The notes beneath the pieces are model-generated. The model ran no database searches. It saw only the letters and a program-made list of their open reading frames with translations, and was not told where the DNA came from. A DNA stretch of 64,000 nt from Brachionus manjavacas (taxonomy: Eukaryota; Rotifera; Eurotatoria; Ploima; Brachionidae): NCBI GenBank assembly GCA_019054805.1, contig JAHQIY010000054.1, forward strand, positions 46,632-110,631, given 5' to 3'. The position numbers and the translations under genes were made by a program. Every line of letters begins with the position of its first letter. Position 1 is the first letter of the stretch. This document shows, one piece after another, positions 1-9,907 of the stretch.

Positions 1-55
1 GAGATGACTTCAATTAGGGCCTATTTTTTTTTAAGCGCTGAATGTTACCCTGAAT

Positions 56-316
56 AATCACTTATTCATCAGCTTGTCAACTGATGCACAAAGATAAGTA
101 AGAATTATACTTGTCACGTATCTCAGAAGTTAGACGCTTCGAAATGCTGACATATACATTAAGCACTAAGCTCACATCTTGAGTTAATTATAAGCTCGTG
201 TTCTTGACACGAGCATATAGGTATAAAAAAGAATTCCATTCTTAGAACTTCAGAACGTTCAATATCTTAAATAAAGCTTTTAAAGATTAAACATTGTTTA
301 TTATAAACCGGTTACA
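56..316 (+). repeat. 5' LTR of element 1
   Basis: Matches 7016-7275 almost base for base and ends in ...GGTTACA. The expected terminal TG is AA here (56-57), while the 3' LTR has TG. It contains a perfect 8-bp stem hairpin at 194-214 just before a TATA-like stretch (about 218-228), and an AATAAA polyadenylation-type hexamer near 270. Confidence 0.93.
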
Positions 317-318
317 AT

Positions 319-330
319 TGGTAGCAGCGA
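319..330 (+). promoter_or_regulatory. Primer binding site of element 1, initiator tRNA-Met-like
   Basis: TGGTAGCAG begins two bases after the LTR end. Its complement ends in CUGCUACCA, the 3' end of animal initiator tRNA-Met (established knowledge). The match stops after 9 nt (next base C instead of A), so the primer assignment is an inference. The same motif is kept in the inverted relic near 8447. Confidence 0.6.
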
Positions 331-337
331 TAAAAAG

Positions 338-1208
338 ATGATTTTTTTTATGGTACCCATTTCAAAAGATTACCTTGAAAAACTTAGTGTACAAGAGCTC
401 GTACACTTAATAAAGACACAAAATGGGTCTTTTGAGAATGAATTCCAGAAATTAGATGACGACAGCGAATTGGTAAGCTGCCGAACAAATGGAATGGCTT
501 CAAAATGTTCAAAATTCAGGAAAAATTAAGAAATTGCTTATTGAGCTACTTTTCAAAAGAGCTGAGCTATTGGCCAGTATCAAAAAGATGAAAATAGAAG
601 AAGAAAGTTTTAGGAATATAAATCTATCAAAACAAAGTGAGGAAGAAGCAAAAAGCACCCTTCAAGAAATGGCCACTTCATCGAAAACTTTAATACATGA
701 GGATGTATTACAAGAAAACTTAGGATTCGGACTTAGGGAAACACGAATCATACATTTTAAAGTCGACGATATACCAAAATTATATGGAAACGATAGAGAT
801 AAAGTAGATGAATGGATATACCTAGTAGAAACTGAGGCTAGGACCCAAGGAATTATTAGAAGTAGGCTAATAGATTGCGTTACAAAACTCCTAAGAGGAA
901 ACGGCTTACAAATGCTTAGAAACATGCAAAAAAGAGATGAATCAGTTACGTGGGAAAAATTTAAAAATCAATTATTAGCAACCCTGAAACCAGCTGATGT
1001 TCAGAGAGGGCTAAGATCTGAGCTAAAAAGTATTAAATTAACGTCAAATTTTGAGGACAACAAAATGAAATTCCAGACAATTGCAAACAAAATAGATAAG
1101 ATAGATGAGTTTGAATTAGTCTGGTTCTTTTTTGAAGCCCTTGACCCAAGAGTTAGCAGAAATTTGACCTCAATGGAAAAGAAAAATTTAGAAGCCAGAA
1201 TGAGTTGA
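338..1208 (+). pseudogene. gag: gag of element 1 (one frameshift)
   Basis: Capsid polyprotein of the retrotransposon. It opens at ATG 338 or 350 (the second ATG is conserved in the inverted relic at 8342-8440) and shifts frame near 485-505. It continues to 1208 in the frame that holds the Retrotrans_gag-type core: KLYGNDRDKVDEWIYLVE, then a helical region to about 1190. The zinc knuckle that normally closes Gag lies in the next frame at about 1223-1264. It reads C-x2-C-x4-Y-x4-C, with Tyr in place of the expected His. The segment between the start and the core is helical and charged. Known for the family: Gag forms the particle and packages RNA. The break is a single base and may be decay or assembly error. 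Confidence 0.8.
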
Positions 1209-4200
1209 AGAAAAACTTAATATGCTTCGGATGCAAAAAACCAGGTTATAAAATTTCACAATGTAGGCTAAATAACAATAACAATAACTATAAGCAATAT
1301 CGTAATACAAGAAGGGTAAATATGGTTGAGGAAGTTAACAATGATTCAGACAATCGGAAAGAAAATCCAGAATATGTGTACACATGTGATACAGGGAACC
1401 TTTTATATATATCATCAACTATAGATGGTATAACACTTACTATGGCACTTGATAGCGGATGTACAACTTCAATATTAAGCAGAAAGTTTGTGGAAAGAAA
1501 TAAAATACTCGAAAAGAAGTCAGATATTAGAATTAAAACGGCTGATAATAACATTGTTAAAGTAAATGGTAAAACAGAAGCATTAAAATTAAATATCGAA
1601 GGTCATGTATGCGAAATCGAATTCTTAGTAATCGATCATGAAGACAGTGATGGGTTGCTAGGTCTTGATTGGTTTATGCGTACAGGAGCTAGTCTTAACC
1701 CAAGTGAAAGAAGCTTAAAGTTTCCTAGTGAAGTAGTGTATCTTGAAGTTTCAGAAAAAGAATACTGCAACAAAGTGATAACTGAAAACTTGACAGATGA
1801 AAATTGCCCTGAAGATTGTTTTTCAGAAGATTTAAACAATTTTAACGAAGATTGGCCTTTAGAATCATTAACTGGAAAAATAGAATTAAAACCGATAGAT
1901 AATCTAGATGCCAATGAATATCAATATTTCATAAAATCTTTAGACTATTTAAAAGATAGATTCGCAATGAGTATAAAAGATATAACAAGGAGTAAAGTCG
2001 ATAAACACGTAATTAGAACAACAGACGAAGTCCCAATATTTCTAAGACCTTATAGAAAATCCTTAAAGGAAAGAGAGATATTACAAGAAGAGATAAAGAC
2101 AATGCTTGAGAATGATATTATTGAAATCTCAACATCACCATGGTCTTCACCTGTGGTGTTAATACCTAAAAAAGATGGAAGCAAACGCTTTTGTGTAGAC
2201 TATAGAAAGCTAAATCAAAAAACAATCACAGAATCTTGGCCATTACCCAGAATCGACGATATTCTATCAAGGCTGAATGGTTCAACTTATTTTTCAACAT
2301 TAGACTTGATATCGGGCTACTGGCAAGTAGAAATGCACCCTGACTCTAAAGAAAAAACAGCATTTTCTACACCCGATGGACATTTTCAATTTAAAAGACT
2401 TCCTTTTGGTTTGAAAAACGCTCCCGCCCAATTTAGTAGAATGATGTTTCGCATATTTGGAAATATGTCATTCTGTGAGGTTTATTTAGACGATATCATT
2501 GTCCATTCAAAAAATGTTGTAAAACACAAGGAGCATATTAAATTGGTTGGAAAAGCATTACGAGATAATGAATTAAAAATTAAGCCAAACAAATGTCACT
2601 GGTTTGCAAGAAATTTAAACAAAAAATCAAGTCCTTGGATACGTAGTTACATCTTCTTCAATTGAGATGGATCCGTCTAAAACCCAAACAATTATAGAAA
2701 GAAAACGCCCTCAAAATCTTAAACAAGTTCAAGAGTTGTTAGGAGCAACAAATTACTAAAGAGTTTTTATAAAGGACTACGCTAAAATTTCACAACCTTT
2801 ATATGTATTGCTTAAAAAAGATGTTAAATTCAAATGGGAAGTTGAACAGGAAAAGGCCTTTAACACGCTTAAAGAAACTCTTACATCTGAACCGATACTT
2901 AGAAAACCTGATTTCAAGAAGAAATTCATTTTGCACACAGATGCATCAGGATATGCTATGGGAGCTATCCTGTCTCAAATGGATGACAATGGTAAAGAGT
3001 ATGTGTGTTCATATTCTTCAAAACTCCTTTAAGGTGCTGAGAAAAATTATAGCGTTAACGCGAATGTTTGGTTCTCGTGTGGGGAATAAAGAATAATCAT
3101 ACATTTCTGTATGGACAAAAATTTGACGTCGTTACGGATCATATTGCCTTAAAATGGTTAATGTCAATTAAAGAACCAAGTGGGAGACTAGCTAGATGGT
3201 CTATTTTCTTACAAACATACGACTTTAATATTATATATAGAAAAGGAGCTAAACATGGGAATGCTGATGCTATTAGTAGACCAGTACTATCATGCAGAAC
3301 CTTATGTGAGAGGAATACAACTTTGTGCGATGAAGACTCAAGAAAAATTCTTGACGTTTACACAGATGAACCACTTTTAAATTTTCTTAAGAATGGCAAA
3401 CACTCCCCGGGATTGTCAACAAAGCAAGTAAAACGAGTAGAGAGTCAGGCTTCCAGCTATATGTATGATCTAAAGGAAGATTTAATTTTTTACTTCGACA
3501 AAAAAGGGTGTGTACTGATTGTTCCGAAACCGGATTTAAGAACAAAAATTATTGAGAAATCTCATGTATTAGGACACTTTCAAAAAGAAACAACAGTTAA
3601 AAGGATAAGGGAAGAATATTTTTGGAAAAACATTGACAGAGACGTCGAACAATATATTTTCGCATGTGATATTTGCAAACGAAATAATTTGATAGCTTTA
3701 AAAGAGCATCCGGCCAAAACACTAAATATTAAAGGTATTTTCGATAGAATAGCTATTGATCTTGTGTTCGGCCTACCGTTAACTGAAGAAGGATTTCTCG
3801 GAGTCATGGTAATAAGCGAATACCTTACCAAATATCCATACGTAGAACCTATTAAAAGTAAAACAGCTACTGAAATTGCTGATCACCTATGGAAATTTAA
3901 ATGCTTGTTTGGTCCTCCTTAGGTTATTCTTTCAGATCAGGGGACAGAGTTTAACAACACTATCGTAGATAATCTTAATAAAAGAATTGGCGCTGAGCAT
4001 GTTGTTACATCAGCATACCACCCTAGGACAAACGGTCAGGTTGAGAGATTTAATGGAGAATTCGTTAAATGTTTAAGGCGACATTGTGAACAGAATACTG
4101 AAGACTGGCCAAAATGGATACCGTATGTGTTGCTAGCATATAGAACTAGAGTACATACACCAACATTATTCTCCCCATTCGAGTTAATGTTCGGAAGAAA

Positions 4201-4830
4201 AATGAACGGATTTAGGAACTGGTCTTCTGTTGATTCAGAGTTTAAAGACAACGCACTGGATGAAAGAGTCTTGGAGATAAAATTTTTGATGGAAAAATCT
4301 TATCCAGAAGCACTTCGTAACATCGAAAAAGGCAAGAATAAGCAAGTTAAAGCCGAAAACAAAATAAGACCAATTACTGAGGAAAAAATTCCAATAGGAA
4401 CTAAGGTATGGATTAGTATACCAGGCATACAGAATAAGCTTCACCCTAAATACCGTGGTCCGTTCACTGTAATAGGTCTAACGAAAAATGACAATTATAT
4501 CGTGGAAGATGCATTAACATGCAAAAATGTATTAACAGATACCTTTCCACGGCAGCGATTAAAAATTGAGAACGTCAAAAACAACGGGGAAAATAAAAAT
4601 GTTGTATTTGAAGTCGAAAAAATTTTAGACCATAGAATGGATAAAAATAAAAAATATTTATTCCTTGTAAAATGGAAAAATTTCGACGCAAAACATAATT
4701 CATGGGAACCAATTGAAAGTTTTCTGGATCCCAAACTGATAGAAAATTATTGGAAATCAAAAAAAAATGCTACTAACACTGAGAAAAGAAAAAGAGGAAG
4801 ACCAAGAAAAATAGTTTATAACACTCCGAC
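1205..4830 (+). pseudogene. pol: pol of element 1: protease, RT, RNase H, integrase, chromodomain
   Basis: Order along the sequence: zinc knuckle (1223-1264); aspartic protease with LDSGCTTS (about 1449) and LLGLDW (about 1654); reverse transcriptase with RFCVDYRKLN, LPFGLKNAP and an intact YLDD at 2483-2494; RNase H with HTDASGYAMG (about 2932) and a TDH motif (about 3135); integrase with an HHCC finger (about 3555-3680) and a complete D, D-35-E catalytic set; then a C-terminal chromodomain (about 4605-4760, VEKILDHR, LVKWKNF, SWEP) followed by an AT-hook-like KRGRPRK. Frames break near 2640-2690, 3032-3068 and at the in-frame TAG at 3920-3922, which sits where the family usually has Lys. 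Chromodomain integrases target marked chromatin in related elements (known); targeting here is inferred. Confidence 0.9.
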
Positions 4831-6459
4831 TATTATATTAACATTAATAGCCAGTATGCTTATATTTCCTATCGTATCATTAAGACTGGATAATAATTTT
4901 TATGTGTGTGATACACCAAACTACGATAATGTTGCAAACATTCCGGTTTTAAACCTTGAAGAGGACTGCGCCATAAAACACTCAAAATTAGAGACATTAC
5001 TTACAAAACATTCTAATTTTAAGTATATGGAAATATTGATAAAGCAAAATTTAGCAATTGATGGTCATGGTTATGAATGCAGTAAAAAATTTATCAAAGT
5101 AAGCACCTATACTAACTTTTTTGGAGCTAGAAGAAGTAAAAGAAATGTAGACATACAAAAATTAAGTAAATTAGAATGTGAAATAATGGCACGATCAAAA
5201 ACATGCAATGGTTTATTAATGTTTTGTAAAGATGGAAATTGTGAGTTTGACGAAAACCCAATTGAAAACTTCAAATGGCTTAGTACAGTTCTAACTACTG
5301 GATATTACTGTAGACTTCAAAAGACTAAAATAAGATATAAAAATAAAATATTCAAGAAATCTGCAATGCAGACAACTTAGAATGCAACCTTGGTGATTCA
5401 ATACTTATATGGAATAAGGAAGTAGTTAACTCTTGTCCATATAGATTATTCTCTTCGTTAAAACTTAATTTACCGTACGATAATATATTAAGCAACCCAA
5501 GCGGAAATCAAATGTTTAAGGTAATTAAAATATTATTTGAATGCAATTTGAATATCTATGAAACAAGCGAAGGACTTTTCTTAACATATAATAAGAGTAA
5601 TCTAACACTACTTAGTGAATCTGAAAATGCAGTTCACGATTTGCTTTTAGCCGATTCAGACAGCATTGAACTAAAAACGTTTACGATGATTGATAAGATT
5701 AAGGAGGAAATATGCAATTATAAACTTTCGACTATTAGAGCTTTTCGAGAGCACGAGGACAGGTTTAACATACTCTATACCGGCTTTGGCTCATTAGTCC
5801 TATATACAAGAGATGGAATTATTTTTGCGCCTAATTGCTCAAAAATAAGTTCCATAAATCTAAATAGCTATTCGGATTGTTCATTAGATCCGCAGATAGA
5901 ATACAGTGAGAACGATAAGGTTGTAAAAGGTTATCTTACAAAAAATAACATTATAAGGAAAGATAATACGTTCAACTGTAATAATAAAAGGAATTGGATA
6001 AGAAAAATTGGTGCGAAAATAGCAATTATTAATAAAATAAATGTTACCATTATAAATTAAGTCAAATCTTTTACGATCAATTCATTAGACAGTGAATTGG
6101 ACAAGTTGACTTTTGGACACGACTCTTCGATCAATACGTTCAACTTAATAGACTACGAAAAGAATTTTTATTTTTCTAAAAATAAAAGTAACATTGTAAT
6201 ATACAGTTCAGATTTTGATACAAAATTCTTGCATAATATAAACGAGGTGATAACAAAAATTTATCGTTTAATAGAAAAATCAGGACTCCTGAGAATTATA
6301 ATAATTACAGTCGCAGCATTCATGAGTTTAATTTTTATTTATGTTATAATAAAATGCAACTCTCGCTTATACAAATGCATAATTAAACGTCGCTTAAATA
6401 ATAGCTTAAACAAGCGAAGTAGTGCGGAAACGAAGCCAGCAGATGTGCTGATTCAATAA
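4831..6459 (+). pseudogene. env: Env-like glycoprotein region of element 1 (broken)
   Basis: Directly after the AT-hook, and in the same frame as integrase, comes a hydrophobic signal-like segment (about 4834-4875), then a Cys-containing ectodomain. A furin-type site RRSKR lies at 5129-5143. After frame breaks near 5380 and 6060 the region continues with several N-x-S/T sites and further Cys residues to a strongly hydrophobic membrane anchor (about 6286-6350) and a short basic tail ending at 6459. Signal, furin site, glycosylation sites and a C-terminal anchor together fit a type I envelope protein. I do not recognise its viral source family. How it would be expressed (splicing, or cleavage of a Pol-Env fusion) is unknown. 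No hydrophobic fusion peptide directly follows the furin site. Confidence 0.65.
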
Positions 6460-6495
6460 ATATTGAAACAATTATATTTTTGATTATAAATATGT

Positions 6496-6496
6496 A

Positions 6497-6522
<26 letters not shown>
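6496..6522 (+). repeat. Internal poly(A) tract of element 1
   Basis: Twenty-seven consecutive A, 36 bp after the Env-like stop and 31 bp before the next ATG. An A tract of this length inside an LTR element, in sense orientation between two ORFs, is unusual. The unrelated element 2 has one at the equivalent place. Confidence 0.97.
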
Positions 6523-6527
<5 letters not shown>

Positions 6528-6553
6528 TTTACTTTCGTATCTCACAATATAGA

Positions 6554-6889
6554 ATGGAACATTTTGAATCAATTAAGAAAATTATAAATCTTCCAGAGTT
6601 CGCATCTAAAGAAGAAAACAAATGGATACTTGAAGAATGGAAAAAACTAACATTTAACCAAAAAGTAATACTTATAAAACAAAAATATCAGAACCTGTCG
6701 ATAGATAATGTTAAATCACAAATTAATTTAACCAATATTATGGTCAACGATGCAGAAGATTTTATCAGGAAAAAAGATAAATACAAACAACTTAGAAAAC
6801 TAATAAGAGAACAAGAAACAAACGAAGATAGAATACACGATAAGATGTTCGAAATAAATCAAAGATTTATTTTAAAAAGAAGCAATTAA
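6554..6889 (+). CDS. Extra 3' ORF of element 1, unknown function
   Basis: 111 codons from ATG 6554 to TAA at 6887-6889, intact. The product is highly charged and predominantly helical (runs such as KKDKYKQLRKLIREQ), without Cys clusters, signal peptide or membrane segment. No family is recognised. It sits between the poly(A) tract and the polypurine tract, so it is carried as cargo within the element. It could be an accessory gene or a captured cellular sequence. The intact frame, in an element whose other genes are broken, is only weak evidence for function because it is short. Confidence 0.5.
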   Translation: MEHFESIKKIINLPEFASKEENKWILEEWKKLTFNQKVILIKQKYQNLSIDNVKSQINLTNIMVNDAEDFIRKKDKYKQLRKLIREQETNEDRIHDKMFEINQRFILKRSN

Positions 6890-7004
6890 CAAACAGTTTT
6901 TTTTAATAATCATTTTATCTATTCAATTAATTAATTTTTAATTATATTTTTTTGTCAAACTGAAGTTCTAAAAATTGAGTTCATCGAGGACGATGCTATC
7001 TTAA

Positions 7005-7015
7005 ACGGGGGGATA
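7005..7015 (+). promoter_or_regulatory. Polypurine tract of element 1
   Basis: ACGGGGGGATA directly abuts the TG of the 3' LTR, the expected position of the plus-strand primer. Confidence 0.8.
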
Positions 7016-7275
7016 TGTCACTTATTCATCAGCTTGTCAACTGATGCACAAAGATAAGTAAGAATTATACTTGTCACGTATCTCAGAAGTTAGACGCTTC
7101 GAAATGCTGACATATACATTAAGCATTAAGCTCACATCTTGAGTTAATTATAAGCTCGTGTTCTTGACACGAGCATATAGGTATAAATAAGAATTCCATT
7201 CTTAGAACTTCAGAACGTTCAAATCTTAAATAAAGCTTTTAAAGATTAAACATTGTTTATTATAAACCGGTTACA
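7016..7275 (+). repeat. 3' LTR of element 1
   Basis: TG...CA-bounded copy of 56-316, followed by the TGAAT target duplication at 7276-7280. It has the same hairpin, TATA-like stretch and AATAAA. Confidence 0.95.
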
Positions 7276-7280
7276 TGAAT

Positions 7281-7806
7281 TCTAGAAATAGGCTACTTTT
7301 TCATAGTCTTTGGTGTGACAAAGCTGGTTTGACTTGTCGTCCTACAGAGGAACCCTTTTAGATTGCTATAAAAACAATAAAAAATTTCAATTTTATTTTA
7401 TAAAATCAATAATTAAATAAAAAAATCTATAAAAGATAACTTGATTATTTTTTTCATTGATTTTTTTTAATAATAAAAGACACTTTCTATTTACTATTCG
7501 GTTTATTTTTAAGTGGATCCTGTCTGGTAAACCGCTTTATTAATTTGTAAGTAGGTTTCATGTAAGTTTTTGTCACCCGAATTCGACTCCTGGCTATCTT
7601 CTTTTTGAACTGGTTTGAAAATACCATTACAGTGCGCAGCAATTTTCAAAATATTTTTTTTCAATATTTTTTCAAATAAAAAAAATATTTTTATAACACA
7701 TTTTAAACATAACAAAAGTTTAAAATTCTATACTTTAGGCTGCCTAAACAGTGGTTTAAATGCTTTGTTAGATTTTGAATTTTATATTATTATTTTTACA
7801 TTAAGT
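7281..7806. other. AT-rich spacer
   Basis: The first 80 bp have mixed composition and could be the remains of the sequence element 1 inserted into; a short open stretch ends at TAG near 7360. The rest is A/T runs. No gene is recognised. Confidence 0.5.
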
Positions 7807-8094
7807 GGTGGTACAGAGGATGTAGCAGTTGCTACATTCTACAGAATATTTTTTTGCTTGTCCAAAATAAATCTATGGTGTATTTTATATTTTGTTTCTG
7901 ATTTTGTACTAAAAATTACGAAATTCTGAATTTTGCAGAATCAGTATATTGGTGGTACAAAGGATGTTTCTGTTGCTACTATCTATAGAACATGTTTTGC
8001 ACCTATAGAAGCTGAGCTTTGGCATTTTTATATTTTGTATTTGTTTTTTGTATCAAAATTCACAATGCCTGCTTCATCTAGTAATTTATAAGAG
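7807..8094 (+). repeat. Two diverged 144-bp tandem repeats with a conserved peptide frame
   Basis: GGTGGTACA starts at 7807 and at 7951, a period of 144 bp (48 codons). In the same frame both units read GGT(E/K)DV(A/S)VAT(F/I)YR and stay alignable to about codon 40. Differences inside the motif include synonymous third-base changes (GTA/GTT, ACA/ACT, TAC/TAT), as expected from past protein-level selection. The first unit ends in a stop. TTTTGCAG, acceptor-like, precedes the second. Possibly a relic of a gene with repeated exons; the family is not recognised. Confidence 0.5.
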
Positions 8095-8341
8095 AATTTG
8101 TTTTATCAAGATGGAATAAAATAAATAGAAAAGAAAATCCAAAAGGCTTATATGAGATTTATTAATCAAAAATATAATTTTGATATATTATAAATTTAAG
8201 CCATATTTAATTAAAAGAGTCACTTAAAGTCAAGGAAAAAAAAAAATTTTTATTTCTTCCTACTTATCCAAACCCTTTATCTAAATTTAATTTTCGGCGG
8301 TTTTCGTTTTAAAATCAAATCCGCTTTTTTTTAATGCGTAT
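8095..8341. other. AT-rich spacer
   Basis: Homopolymer-rich sequence between the 144-bp repeats and the inverted element 1 relic. No gene or repeat seen. Confidence 0.5.
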
Positions 8342-8719
8342 AAATTCTGGAGTTCATTGTTTCTTTATCAAGTGTAACTGCTCTTGTACACTAAGTTTTT
8401 CCGAGTAATCCTTTGACATTGGTACCATAAAGAAGATAATATTATCGCTGCTACCAATTGAAACCGGTTAAAAGTAAATATAATGTTAGGTCTTTAAAAG
8501 CTTTATTAAGATAATTGAACGGTCTGAAGTTCTAAGAATGGAATCCTTAATTATACCTATATGCTCGTGTACAGAACACAAGCTTATAATTTAGTCAAGA
8601 TGTAAGCTAAGTGTTATATATATCTGTCAGCATTTGGAAGCGTCTAGCGTCTGAGATACGTGACTAGTATAATTTTAACTTATCTTTGTGCATCAGTTAA
8701 TAAGCTGATGAATTGCTGA
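8342..8719 (-). mobile_element. Inverted, decayed 5' end of an element 1 relative (LTR plus gag start)
   Basis: Read on the minus strand, 8719-8459 aligns with the element 1 LTR with many substitutions. It is followed by the same primer site (CTGCTACC on the plus strand near 8450) and by the first codons of gag: MVPMSKDYSEKLSVQEQ compares with MVPISKDYLEKLSVQEL in element 1. The fragment stops after about 25 codons. It is clearly older than element 1 and helps confirm the gag start. Confidence 0.88.
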
Positions 8720-9106
8720 TTTAAGAAGGTAACATATTACGAGACTATGTTGCTTTGATACTTTGCAAAACTTTAAATTGGGCAAAGTCATTCTCATAAA
8801 GAAGGAATTCCTATGGACCAGTATCCAATAAATGTATATGATTTTTACGAGATTATTCATAAGCTATCAGTTCATCTTTAGATTTTGATATCTGTTCATG
8901 TAAAACGAAATATACAAGCCTTCACTCTTTTTTATTTAAAATGAAAAACACAATCAACTTTTTTTAAAAATCTAGATTAAAATATTCTAGATTAAAAATT
9001 ATTTTAAATTTTTTTTTAATTTAGGTAAAATTATTATTTTATAGTTTTAATTAATTTGAATTAATTACCAATTTATTCTTTGTCTAATCTTTTTAAACGA
9101 TTTTAT
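8720..9106. other. AT-rich spacer before the tandem duplication
   Basis: No gene seen. It ends at the left breakpoint of the duplicated segment. Confidence 0.5.
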
Positions 9107-9271
9107 AAAATCTTTTCATATCGAGTTTTTCAATTGAGTTGAGTGACAAAGAGATAAATTAATTTATTGAATCACAGATAATAAAAATGAAGGTAATTTT
9201 TAAACCTTTATCTTACAATCACTTATTGAAATTTTCTCAATACTAAGATAACAATAATAAACTTACCCTTT

Positions 9272-9453
9272 TTAAAAGGCGGTTAATTGAATAGTAGAAC
9301 AAAAACCATATATTGCATCAACAAAAATATTCATCAATCCTCATTCTTCGATTTAGAAGTTGATCTAAAGTTTTTTCCTGCTTAATTTTCGCTCTAAAAT
9401 ATTGAAAAGCCGCATCATCATGTGTTTCAGTTATTTTAAAAAAGAGAGGAATC
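9272..9453 (-). pseudogene. Unknown gene relic, probable terminal exon (copy A)
   Basis: On the minus strand this reads a coding-like stretch: DDAAFQYFRAKIKQEK, then LDQLLNRRMRIDE. A single-T frame change follows, then more coding-like sequence up to a TAA at 9272-9274. It is not recognised. It lies on the 5' flank of element 2, so upstream exons may have been separated by that insertion. It is also present at 20630-20806. The call rests only on coding-like composition. Confidence 0.35.
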
Positions 9454-9625
9454 AGTGATCTAATTTTTTAACTTCATTAATTAAAACCAAATTAATTGTA
9501 AATTTAATCTAATTTAAATTTAATTTTTGTTTTGTTTTCTTTTAACTAAAATGTTTAAGATTATTTTTCACAAAACAACCAATTAGAAAAATGTTAACAG
9601 TTAACATGAAACCGAATTAACATAA

Positions 9626-9872
9626 TGTTGTGGTTTCATACACAACTTCACAAAAAGAGTAATATTCACTAGTCCCTCACGCAAGTGAAGGTCTAGAAAA
9701 TATTACACTATACATGCAACCCATTATATTTTTTTATAAAAAACCACCACTCTTTTCTATAACCACGTTTCGTTTAATAAACTAGGCCTGAAGGCCCAAC
9801 AACAAACAATTCTTTTAATTAAAGAACCCCTAAACCTTAGGTAGAAAATAAATACGAGGTAAGACCTCAACA
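9626..9872 (+). repeat. 5' LTR of element 2 (copy A)
   Basis: Bounded by TG and CA, and matches 16152-16398. It holds an extended inverted repeat at 9659-9706 (outer stem GTAATATT/AATATTAC, inner TCAC-GCAA-GTGA) and AATAAA hexamers near the 3' side. Confidence 0.92.
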
Positions 9873-9873
9873 T

Positions 9874-9883
9874 TGGCGTCCCT
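9874..9883 (+). promoter_or_regulatory. Primer binding site of element 2, tRNA-Asn-like
   Basis: TGGCGTCCCT starts one base after the LTR. Its complement AGGGACGCCA matches the 3' end of animal tRNA-Asn including CCA (established knowledge). The match ends after 10 nt. Confidence 0.6.
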
Positions 9884-9907
9884 AGTAAACAAATTAAGAA
9901 TTCAAAA

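Larger units (their letters stand above)
56..7275 (+). mobile_element. Element 1: Ty3/gypsy LTR retrotransposon with chromodomain and Env-like region
   Basis: Nearly identical 261/260-bp LTRs flank an internal region with gag, protease, RT, RNase H, integrase, chromodomain, Env-like and extra 3' ORFs in the usual order. The 5-bp duplication TGAAT lies at 51-55 and again at 7276-7280, so the insertion ends are intact. The two LTRs differ by two substitutions and one 1-nt indel, plus the first two bases of the 5' LTR. That implies a young insertion. The internal frames carry several single-base frameshifts and one in-frame TAG, so this copy as written cannot make full-length Pol. The order PR-RT-RH-IN and the integrase chromodomain place it in Ty3/gypsy (Metaviridae). 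The Env-like region makes it potentially retrovirus-like. Confidence 0.93.

Noticed and set aside
662..925. Minus-strand ORFs across element 1 (also 1288-1914, 3580-3831, 4036-4760)
   Set aside because: Shadows of gag and pol in antisense frames with no independent motif.
4831..6459. Assigning the Env-like region to a named virus family
   Set aside because: Only general features (signal, furin site, glycosylation sites, anchor) are visible; Cys spacing alone is not enough.
7509..7929. ORF on the minus strand (7509-7715) overlapping the start of the plus ORF from 7615
   Set aside because: Dominated by A/T runs and with no recognisable protein; only the 144-bp repeat part of the plus frame shows conservation.
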